A DNA stretch of 9,065 nt, from contig SKFX01000238.1 in the NCBI GenBank assembly GCA_007117775.1, positions 1 to 9,065 on the forward strand. The letters are read 5' to 3'. The notes under the pieces are model-generated. The model did not search any database, had not been told where the DNA came from, and saw only the letters and a program-made list of their open reading frames with translations. A program made the position numbers and the translations under genes. The DNA comes from Ilumatobacteraceae bacterium. GTDB lineage: Bacteria > Actinomycetota > Acidimicrobiia > Acidimicrobiales > Ilumatobacteraceae. Shown here in pieces: positions 1 to 5,637 of this stretch (position 1 is the stretch's first letter; each line of letters starts with the position of its first letter).

Positions 1-7
1 GCTGTCG

Positions 8-886
8 TCAGCGCAACAGCTTGGAGAGTTCGTTGAGGCGGCGCTTCTCCTCGATGCTGAGCGCATCCATCCCCCCGGCGGAGATCTTGTCGAGGAGGCC
101 GTTGAGTTCGCGCTCCAAATCCGACGTATCCGGCGCAGCGGTGGTCGTTGGCGGGGCCCATGGTCCCTCAACGACAGTGTCCGACCGTGTGCGCTTCTGC
201 GACTTGGCCGGGCGTGCCGGTTTCGACCTGCGGCGTTTGGGGGTCGATGAGCCGGTGTTGAGTGCGGGGATGAAGCCGAGTTGTGGCATCAGGCCGAAGG
301 TCCGGCCGGCGACCGCCGCGGTGGCCAGGGTGACGAACAGGAACAGGATCCCGCGGGTCTCTCGCAGGCCGATCAACTGCAGGATCTCGAGACCCAAGAA
401 CACCGCGCCGAGCGCCCAGCCGGGAATACCGAAGAAGAACCGGACGAACGGATACTGCGCGATGAACAGCAACAGCACCGCGAACTGGATCGGACGGAAA
501 CCGGCCTGGGGGAGCGCAATGATTGTTGCGACCACGGCGGGGATCACGGTGACGAGACCGAGGAACCATGCGAAGCGGTTACGCCCGATGAGGCTCTCGA
601 TCTGGCGTCCGAAATACCAGAACAGAGCGAAGCCGATGATCACCCACAGCGTCGGCTGGTTGGCGAGCGGCCAGGTGATGAGGCGCCAGATCTGGCCGCT
701 GAGGACCCGGCTGGGATCGAGCCACAGCGCGTCGATGGCGCGTCGGCTGACCGCCCAGACGAACAGCGACGCGACACCGAGGCCGGTCACGAGGGTGGTG
801 GTGTCCACCGCAATATTGCCGACGCGGAACCACGGGGGTCCGCCGGAGTGTCCACCGGGTGATTGGAACGCGAAGCGACCAGCCAT
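8..886 (-). CDS. Rhomboid-like membrane protein, probably lacking protease activity
   Basis: A 292-residue integral membrane protein. Hydrophobic segments lie at roughly residues 29-47, 78-92, 106-125, 133-150, 155-173 and 178-194, giving about six membrane spans. The pattern GQIWRLITWPL (64-74), then FWYFGRQIE (89-97) and IGRNRF (100-105), matches the rhomboid/derlin fold: a W-R-L-T motif before a helix, then a G-x-x-x-E loop. The catalytic GxSG serine motif and the active-site histidine are not visible; the expected regions read ALPQAGFRP and AGRTFGLMPQ. It is therefore more likely a pseudoprotease or derlin-like protein. A basic, Pro/Thr-rich linker (214-255) leads to a short C-terminal helix pair (256-292, LLDKIS...LSIEEKRRLNELS) like the tail found on many bacterial rhomboid-family proteins. 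The start was chosen at ATG 886 because upstream codons run into uvrC; GTG at 889 would add one residue. It is divergent from uvrC. The substrate or partner is unknown. The fold is a fairly confident call; the lack of activity is inferred from missing motifs. Confidence 0.75.
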   Translation of the reverse strand: MAGRFAFQSPGGHSGGPPWFRVGNIAVDTTTLVTGLGVASLFVWAVSRRAIDALWLDPSRVLSGQIWRLITWPLANQPTLWVIIGFALFWYFGRQIESLIGRNRFAWFLGLVTVIPAVVATIIALPQAGFRPIQFAVLLLFIAQYPFVRFFFGIPGWALGAVFLGLEILQLIGLRETRGILFLFVTLATAAVAGRTFGLMPQLGFIPALNTGSSTPKRRRSKPARPAKSQKRTRSDTVVEGPWAPPTTTAAPDTSDLERELNGLLDKISAGGMDALSIEEKRRLNELSKLLR

Positions 887-894
887 CACCCCCA

Positions 895-900
895 ACCGTA
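895..900 (-). promoter_or_regulatory. Candidate -10 element for the rhomboid-like gene
   Basis: On the minus strand TACGGT lies 5 bases before GTG 889 and 8 bases before ATG 886. This would give a leaderless or nearly leaderless transcript. No good Shine-Dalgarno is present at normal spacing, and no clear -35 is seen. Two bases are shared with the uvrC -10 candidate on the other strand. Confidence 0.4.
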
Positions 901-904
901 TCCT
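899..904 (+). promoter_or_regulatory. Candidate -10 element for uvrC
   Basis: TATCCT lies 9 bases before the uvrC ATG, so transcription would start within about 3 bases of the start codon. It overlaps the opposing -10 candidate by the dinucleotide TA at 899-900. No clear -35 is seen. Confidence 0.4.
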
Positions 905-913
905 GAGATCGGC

Positions 914-2860
914 ATGCTGAGACGACCACCTCCGGGCACGATTCCTGATCTTCCAGGCTCCTATCAGTTCAAGGACGCCGATGGCCGGGTGATCTACGTC
1001 GGCAAGGCCGCGAACCTCCGGTCGCGGGTCTCGAGTTATTTCTCCGACTCGCGTCATCTGCATCCGCGTACCGCACAGATGGTGGAATCAGCGGAGTCGC
1101 TGGAGTGGACCATCGTGCGCAACGAGGTCGAAGCGCTGATGCTCGAGTACTCGCTCATCAAGGAGCATCGGCCGCGCTTCAACATCCGCCTGCGCGATGA
1201 CAAGAGCTACCCGTTCCTTGCGGTGACCACCGGTGAGCAGTGGCCGCGGGCCATGGTCATGCGCGGCGCCAAACGATCGGGGACGCGCTATTTCGGCCCG
1301 TACGCCCATGCCTATGCGATCCGCGACACCCTCGATCTGCTGCTGCGATCGTTTCCGATCCGAACCTGCAGTCCAGCGAAGTTCAACCAGCACCATCGCC
1401 TCGGTCGACCCTGCCTGCTGTTCCACATTGAGCGTTGCGCGGGGCCGTGTGTCGATGAGGTCTCAGACGAGTCCTATCGCGAGATGGTCGATGAGTTGTG
1501 CCGGTTCCTCGAGGGCGATACCGATGAGGTGCTCGGCCGTCTCGAAGACGAGATGAGCGCAGCATCGGCTGCGCTCGAATTCGAACACGCTGCACGCCTT
1601 CGAGATCGGCTCGCTGCGGTCCGCAAAGCTGTCGAGAAACAGCAGATGGTCGCAGATAGCAATGAGGACCTCGATGTGATCGGCATCGCCGAGGACGAAC
1701 TCGAGGCAGCGGTGCAGGTGTTCTATGTCCGCCGCGGTCGCGTGCTGGGCCGCAAGGGGTTCATCGTCGACAAAGTCGAGGACCTCGCGCCCGGCGGTCT
1801 CGTGGACCGGATCATGGAGCAGATGTACGGTGATGTCCCGGTCACCGGGGTCCCCAAACAGGTGCTGGTACCCGTCGAGTCGGCACATCGTGAGGTCTAC
1901 GAGGAGTGGCTCGGCCATCTGCGCGGCTCTGCGGTGAAGGTGCGGGTCCCACAGCGCGGCGCGAAGCGCGAGTTGATGGAGACCGTGGTGCGCAATGCGT
2001 CCGAAGAGTTCACCCGCCACCGTATGAAACGGGCCAGCGACCACAACACCCGGTCGCGGGCGCTCACCGAACTGCAGGATCTGCTCGGCCTCCCCGAGGC
2101 ACCGCTGCGGATCGAGTGCTATGACATGGCGCATCTGCAGGGCAGCGATTACGTCGGATCGATGGTGGTCCTCGAAGACGGTCTTCCGAACAAGCGCGAA
2201 TACCGCCGGTTCAAACTGCGGCACGTCACCCACAATGATGACTATGCGGCGATGCGCGAGGTGCTGACACGTCGGTTGCAGGCCTATCTCGACGAACGCG
2301 ACCGACCGGTCACCGAGCGCGCCGATACACCCGGCCGCTTCGCCTATCCACCGCAGTTGCTCGTTGTCGACGGCGGCAAGGGACAGCTGGCGGTGGCGCG
2401 CGAGGTGGTCGAAGAACTCGGCCTCGCCGATGAGATCCCCGTCGCGGCGTTGGCCAAACGCTTCGAGGAGGTCTATATCCCGGGTGCTGCGGCCCCCATC
2501 GAGGTCCCGCGCGGTTCAGAGGCGCTGTTCATGCTGCAGCGGGTGCGCGATGAGGCGCATCGCTTCGCCAACAGCTACCACCGTGAACGGCGCTCCAAAC
2601 GGATGACCGCCAGTTCGCTCGATGGGATCGCTGGCCTCGGTGAGGCCCGCAAGAAGCGGCTCGTTGCGGCAATGGGTGGGGTGAATGCGGTCAAGCGGGC
2701 CACTCTCGATGACCTGAAGGCGTTGTCATTCCTGCCCGACGCGGTCGCCGAGGCGGTCCACGCGCGGTTCAATCCTCCAGCGCCTGAGGCCGCCGTCGAT
2801 GACAGCGTTGCCGGCGGCCATGACGAGTTGAGCGATGGTGGCGACGGTGCAGGTGACTGA
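914..2860 (+). CDS. uvrC: Excinuclease ABC subunit C (nucleotide excision repair)
   Basis: UvrC is recruited by UvrB to damaged DNA and makes the 3' and 5' incisions of nucleotide excision repair. The 648-residue product has the full family layout. A GIY-YIG nuclease occupies about 12-95 (GSYQF 15-19, VIYVGK 26-31, conserved Glu region NEVEALMLE 70-78). A cysteine cluster, C152, C167, C175 and C179, corresponds to the residues reported to bind an Fe-S cluster in E. coli UvrC. A UVR (UvrB-binding) motif lies at about 207-241. The RNase H-like second nuclease spans about 395-560, with D404 in ECYDMAH, D486 in VVDGGKGQ and H549 in DEAHRFA as the likely catalytic residues. The C-terminal helix-hairpin-helix DNA-binding region is at 567-605. 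A Gly/Asp-rich tail (621-648) is probably disordered. In the first catalytic motif the usual Ser before His is Ala (DMAH), probably tolerated. ATG 914 was chosen because MLRRPPPGTIPDLPGSYQF is the typical N terminus; the upstream TTG at 863 would overlap the divergent gene. Confidence 0.97.
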   Translation: MLRRPPPGTIPDLPGSYQFKDADGRVIYVGKAANLRSRVSSYFSDSRHLHPRTAQMVESAESLEWTIVRNEVEALMLEYSLIKEHRPRFNIRLRDDKSYPFLAVTTGEQWPRAMVMRGAKRSGTRYFGPYAHAYAIRDTLDLLLRSFPIRTCSPAKFNQHHRLGRPCLLFHIERCAGPCVDEVSDESYREMVDELCRFLEGDTDEVLGRLEDEMSAASAALEFEHAARLRDRLAAVRKAVEKQQMVADSNEDLDVIGIAEDELEAAVQVFYVRRGRVLGRKGFIVDKVEDLAPGGLVDRIMEQMYGDVPVTGVPKQVLVPVESAHREVYEEWLGHLRGSAVKVRVPQRGAKRELMETVVRNASEEFTRHRMKRASDHNTRSRALTELQDLLGLPEAPLRIECYDMAHLQGSDYVGSMVVLEDGLPNKREYRRFKLRHVTHNDDYAAMREVLTRRLQAYLDERDRPVTERADTPGRFAYPPQLLVVDGGKGQLAVAREVVEELGLADEIPVAALAKRFEEVYIPGAAAPIEVPRGSEALFMLQRVRDEAHRFANSYHRERRSKRMTASSLDGIAGLGEARKKRLVAAMGGVNAVKRATLDDLKALSFLPDAVAEAVHARFNPPAPEAAVDDSVAGGHDELSDGGDGAGD

Positions 2861-2862
2861 GT

Positions 2863-3774
2863 TCAGGAGACGGCGCTCATGATCTCGGTCGTGAATCGGC
2901 CGTAGTTCTCGAGCCGTTCGGAGAACGCTGCGCCGAGGGTGAAGTCCGGCACGATGATCTCATCGACGCCGAGGTCGCGATAGCGGCCGATCTCATCGAT
3001 GATGTGTTCGGCTGAGCCGATGATGGTCCGATCCGCGGGGAGCAGTGTCTGCAGTTTCTCGATCTGATCGCTGTCGTCGGTCATACAGAACAGTGCTTGG
3101 GCCGAGGTCCAGATCTCGCTGCGGTCGCGGCCCTCTGCCTCACAGGCGCGCTCGAGTTCGGTGGCGACACCGGCCACGGTGTCAGGGGTTCCCCAACTGT
3201 TCCACTCGTGGGCGTAGCGGGCCAACAGGCGCAGCATCCGCTTGCCACCGGTGCCGATCAGGATGGGCAGCGGTGACTGGATGGGTTTGGGTTCGCATGG
3301 TGCATCGGTGATCTCGAAATGGTGGCCGGAGTGATCGGTTCGGTCGTCGTTGAGCAGTGAGGTGATGATGGCGAGCGATTCAGCGAAGCGATCGACGCGC
3401 TGTTTGGGCTCGAGCAGGTCGAACCCGTAGGCACGGTGCTCGTTGGCCTGCCATCCTGCACCGAGGCCGAGCACGAAGCGGCCGCCGCTGAGGTGGTCGA
3501 GACTGGCGGCTCGGTTGGCCAAGAGAGCCGGGTGGTGGATGGTGGTCGGCGATACCAGCGGGCCGATGCGGATCCGTTCGGTGACCGCCACCAGTGCCGG
3601 CAGGATCGCCCAGGCCTCATGGGTGTCTCCGCCGGTGGTGCTGTCATCTGCGGTATTGGGCATGTAGTGATCGGCGAACCACATGCCGTACCAGCCCTCG
3701 GCATCGGCAAAGCGAGCCAATTCAAGGAACTCCTGCACCGGGCGCGCCGGGTTGGGCCAGATCGACAATCGCAT
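2863..3774 (-). CDS. LLM-class (luciferase-like) oxidoreductase, probably F420-dependent
   Basis: A 303-residue TIM-barrel protein of the bacterial luciferase-like monooxygenase superfamily, of the actinobacterial type that usually uses coenzyme F420. Family landmarks are the N-terminal strand MRLSIW, GWYGMWFADHY (27-37), the region RIRIGPLVSPTTIHHPALLA (67-86), SGGRFVLGLGAGW (96-108) with its glycine turn, the helix around EPKQRVDRFAESLAII (122-137), and PLPILIGTGGKRMLRLLARYA (168-188). The C-terminal GVDEIIVPDF (269-278) is the last barrel strand. The substrate cannot be read from the sequence, and F420 rather than FMN is inferred from subfamily resemblance. It is convergent with uvrC (2 bp between stops) and divergent from the methyltransferase (32 bp). 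No Shine-Dalgarno is visible; a TAGGCT box six bases before the ATG suggests a leaderless mRNA. This gene and its methyltransferase neighbour are additions to the usual uvrC-rapZ order. Confidence 0.88.
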   Translation of the reverse strand: MRLSIWPNPARPVQEFLELARFADAEGWYGMWFADHYMPNTADDSTTGGDTHEAWAILPALVAVTERIRIGPLVSPTTIHHPALLANRAASLDHLSGGRFVLGLGAGWQANEHRAYGFDLLEPKQRVDRFAESLAIITSLLNDDRTDHSGHHFEITDAPCEPKPIQSPLPILIGTGGKRMLRLLARYAHEWNSWGTPDTVAGVATELERACEAEGRDRSEIWTSAQALFCMTDDSDQIEKLQTLLPADRTIIGSAEHIIDEIGRYRDLGVDEIIVPDFTLGAAFSERLENYGRFTTEIMSAVS

Positions 3775-3780
3775 GCGCCG

Positions 3781-3786
3781 AGCCTA
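3781..3786 (-). promoter_or_regulatory. -10 element of the LLM oxidoreductase gene (leaderless type)
   Basis: The minus strand reads TAGGCT, six bases (CGGCGC), then ATG at 3774. The spacing from -10 box to start codon places the transcription start on the ATG itself. No clear -35 is seen; it would fall inside the methyltransferase start. Confidence 0.6.
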
Positions 3787-3794
3787 ACGGGGCC

Positions 3795-3800
3795 TAGGGT
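3795..3800 (+). promoter_or_regulatory. -10 element of the methyltransferase gene (leaderless type)
   Basis: TAGGGT, six bases (GCGAGC), then ATG at 3807. The octamer CTAGGGTG and the six-base spacing are identical before rapZ. It lies 8 bp from the opposing TAGGCT box. Confidence 0.6.
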
Positions 3801-3806
3801 GCGAGC

Positions 3807-4580
3807 ATGGTTGACCCTGTCTCTCCCGACGTCGCCGAGATATCCGAGCGCGAATCGCGTGCGCCGGGCTGGGAGCACTCAGCCGCCTGGTGGATCGAGG
3901 GGTTCACCGACGGCGCGGATCCGGAGTACCGCGACCAGATCCTGCCGATGCTCACCGCCGAGCTCGCTGGGGCCGAGCACATCATCGATATCGGTTGTGG
4001 TGAGGGCCAGGCGGCCCGGCTGCTCACCGCCGGCGGGTCCATCGTCGTCGGGGTGGATCCGACACAGGCTCAGATCGCAGCGGCGCGCCAGCGAGGTGGC
4101 GGGCCGGGTTATGCCTTGGCGTTGGCTGAGGAATTGCCTTTCGTTGATGGAGCCTTCGACGCCGCGCTGGCGGTGTTGGTGCTCGAACATCTGGACGACC
4201 TTGAATCGGCGGTGGCCGAGGTGGCCCGCGTTCTGCGCCCCGGTGGGCGGTTCTGCCTGTTTCTGAACCATCCCGTCACTCAGACTCCCGGCAGCGGGTG
4301 GATCGATGATCAGATCCTCGATCCACCCGAGCAGTACTGGCGGATCGGGCCGTACCTCGTCGAGACGGTGACCGATGAACAAGTCGATGCCGGGGTGTTC
4401 ATCCGCTTCGTCCATCGGCCGCTGTCGCGTTATCTCAACATCTGTATCGATGCTGGTCTGCAGCTGGAATTCATGGCGGAACCGGCACCCCCTGAATCGT
4501 TCGTGGCGCTCGCCCCGGAATATCGGGAGGCGGTCACGATTCCGAGGCTGATGTACCTGCGCTTCGTCCGGGCGCGCTGA
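3807..4580 (+). CDS. Class I SAM-dependent methyltransferase (type 11-like)
   Basis: A 257-residue soluble protein with a Rossmann-fold methyltransferase core. Motif I is IIDIGCGEG (59-67), which binds S-adenosylmethionine; the acidic end of strand 2 is VGVDPT (81-86); the next strand region is ALAEELPFVDGAFDAALAV (105-123); then VLEHLDD (125-131) and the helix and turn AEVARVLRPGGRFCLFL (137-153). These follow the order seen in the UbiE/type-11 family. The C-terminal half (about 160-257) carries a less conserved substrate region, including PPEQYWRIGPYLVET (173-187) and a terminal LMYLRFVRAR strand, as in small-molecule methyltransferases. The substrate is unknown. It is divergent from the LLM oxidoreductase with a 32-bp shared promoter region, so co-regulation is possible but unproven. 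It has no Shine-Dalgarno; translation probably starts on a leaderless transcript at ATG 3807. A 121-bp spacer separates it from rapZ. Confidence 0.9.
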   Translation: MVDPVSPDVAEISERESRAPGWEHSAAWWIEGFTDGADPEYRDQILPMLTAELAGAEHIIDIGCGEGQAARLLTAGGSIVVGVDPTQAQIAAARQRGGGPGYALALAEELPFVDGAFDAALAVLVLEHLDDLESAVAEVARVLRPGGRFCLFLNHPVTQTPGSGWIDDQILDPPEQYWRIGPYLVETVTDEQVDAGVFIRFVHRPLSRYLNICIDAGLQLEFMAEPAPPESFVALAPEYREAVTIPRLMYLRFVRAR

Positions 4581-4588
4581 ACACATCG

Positions 4589-4621
4589 CGATGATGCTGC
4601 GATGACGCCGTGATGGTGTCG
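4589..4621 (+). repeat. Three imperfect 11-bp direct repeats
   Basis: In the methyltransferase-rapZ spacer, CGATGATGCTG (4589-4599), CGATGACGCCG (4600-4610) and TGATGGTGTCG (4611-4621) follow one another without gaps. Adjacent units match at 9/11 and 7/11 positions. A weak fourth copy may follow at 4622. The period is close to one helical turn. Chance or decayed coding sequence is possible. Confidence 0.35.
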
Positions 4622-4689
4622 TGGTGACCCGATATGGCGCGAGTTGGCACAACGCAGAGATGAGCCGATCACGATGGGGTGATGCTCGC

Positions 4690-4695
4690 TAGGGT
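4690..4695 (+). promoter_or_regulatory. -10 element of rapZ (leaderless type)
   Basis: TAGGGT, six bases (GAGGCC), then ATG at 4702. It shares CTAGGGTG and the exact spacing with the methyltransferase promoter, and TCGCTAGNGTG with the gap promoter. No convincing -35 is seen. The preceding 4581-4689 holds only the short repeats noted at 4589. Confidence 0.6.
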
Positions 4696-4701
4696 GAGGC
4701 C

Positions 4702-5553
4702 ATGGCCGATGTGGTCCTGATCACCGGGCTGTCGGGCGCCGGGCGTTCGGGAGCAGCCGGCGTGCTCGAGGATCTCGGCTGGTACGTCGTCGACAATCTG
4801 CCGACATCGCTCTTGCCCACCTTTGTTGATCTGGCCACGAAACCGGGGACCGGGATCGAGCGCCTGGCGCTGGTCTCGGGCCGGCAGCACTCCGATGTGC
4901 TGCCGTATGTCTCAGAGTTGCGCGGCGGGCATCATCAGGTGAGATTGCTGTTCTTGGACTCCTCGACGACCGAGTTGGTGCGACGCTATGACGCATCGCG
5001 ACGCCGTCATCCGCTCGCAGAGGAGGTCGACGGGCTCGTGGAGTCGATCGAACTCGAACGCGAGCGTCTCCGAGGTCTACGCGAGGCTGCCGATCTGGTC
5101 ATCGACACCTCAGAACTCAACGAACAGCAGCTCAAGCACCGGCTCATCGACGCCTTTGAATCGGCGGGGGAATCGCGTATGCAGGTGGCGATCGAGAGTT
5201 TCGGATTCAAACATGGCCTCCCGCTCGATGCCGACATCGTCATGGATGTCCGATTCCTGCCGAATCCGCATTGGCAGGACGATCTGCGACCCCTGACCGG
5301 CCATGACCCGGCGGTGGCCGATTTCGTGCTCGAGAACCATTCGGCGTCGGAATTCGTCGAACGCCTCGACGGGCTCTTGGAGCTGGTCCTGCCGGCCTAT
5401 CAGTCCGAGGGTCGCAGTTACCTCACGGTGGCGATCGGATGCACGGGGGGGCGACACCGCTCCGTCGCGGTCGCTGAGGAGTTGGCGCGACGGGTGAGCG
5501 AGCGCGGCATCGTCGTGCGCGCGACACATCGTGATGTCGGCCGGGCCGGCTGA
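4702..5553 (+). CDS. rapZ: RapZ/YvcJ family nucleotide-binding regulatory protein
   Basis: A 283-residue, full-length RapZ (formerly YvcJ/YhbJ) protein. In E. coli RapZ is an RNA-binding adaptor controlling glucosamine-6-phosphate synthase through small RNAs; in Gram-positives the family is known as an NTPase of less certain role, and the role here is not evident. The N-terminal P-loop is GLSGAGRS (9-16), with Arg in place of the usual Walker A Lys, as is common in actinobacterial members, and Gly at 17 where Thr is usual. It is followed by EDLGWYVVDNLP (23-34), typical of the family, and a Walker B-like LLFLDSS (82-88). The C-terminal domain shows FGFKHGLPLDAD (167-178), VRFLPNPHW (183-191), LRPLTGHD (195-202) and GCTGGRHRSV (246-255), the ligand-binding loop. 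It starts at ATG 4702 behind a leaderless-type promoter. In many actinobacteria yvcK and whiA follow rapZ; here gap follows after 84 bp. Confidence 0.95.
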   Translation: MADVVLITGLSGAGRSGAAGVLEDLGWYVVDNLPTSLLPTFVDLATKPGTGIERLALVSGRQHSDVLPYVSELRGGHHQVRLLFLDSSTTELVRRYDASRRRHPLAEEVDGLVESIELERERLRGLREAADLVIDTSELNEQQLKHRLIDAFESAGESRMQVAIESFGFKHGLPLDADIVMDVRFLPNPHWQDDLRPLTGHDPAVADFVLENHSASEFVERLDGLLELVLPAYQSEGRSYLTVAIGCTGGRHRSVAVAEELARRVSERGIVVRATHRDVGRAG

Positions 5554-5560
5554 TCCGGGC

Positions 5561-5574
5561 CCGAGGTCCCTCGG
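5561..5574 (+). terminator. Short GC hairpin after rapZ, weak terminator candidate
   Basis: CCGAGG and CCTCGG form a perfect inverted repeat with a 2-base centre, or a 5-bp stem with a 4-base loop, starting 8 bases after the rapZ stop. Further GC inverted repeats (5542-5547 with 5558-5563) overlap it. There is no T-run, so intrinsic termination is doubtful. Confidence 0.25.
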
Positions 5575-5594
5575 CGACACCATCGCGGGTTCGC

Positions 5595-5600
5595 TAGTGT
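5595..5600 (+). promoter_or_regulatory. -10 element of the gap-pgk-tpiA operon
   Basis: TAGTGT in the context TCGCTAGTGTG closely resembles the rapZ box context TCGCTAGGGTG. It lies 37 bases before the gap ATG, predicting a leader of about 30 nt that carries the Shine-Dalgarno at 5623. The -35 region is weak (near 5572-5578). Confidence 0.5.
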
Positions 5601-5622
5601 GGAGACTTGTGATGTCGATGAT

Positions 5623-5629
5623 GAAAGGA
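5623..5629 (+). promoter_or_regulatory. Ribosome binding site that fixes the gap start
   Basis: GAAAGGA, with 8 bases to ATG 5638. It is a clear Shine-Dalgarno, in contrast to the leaderless-looking genes upstream, and it supports ATG 5638 over the in-frame GTG at 5599, which overlaps the -10 box. Confidence 0.75.
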
Positions 5630-5637
5630 CGGTTGCA

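Noticed and set aside
863..913. An extended uvrC N terminus from TTG 863
   Set aside because: It would overlap the divergent gene's start, and the extra 17 residues do not resemble UvrC; ATG 914 gives the family N terminus.
21..920. A 299-codon plus-strand frame opposite the rhomboid-like gene
   Set aside because: Its product is Arg-, Ser- and Pro-rich with no domain, while the minus-strand product has membrane helices and family motifs.
5599..5637. An extended gap start at GTG 5599
   Set aside because: The codon overlaps the -10 box, and the family N terminus and Shine-Dalgarno both point to ATG 5638.
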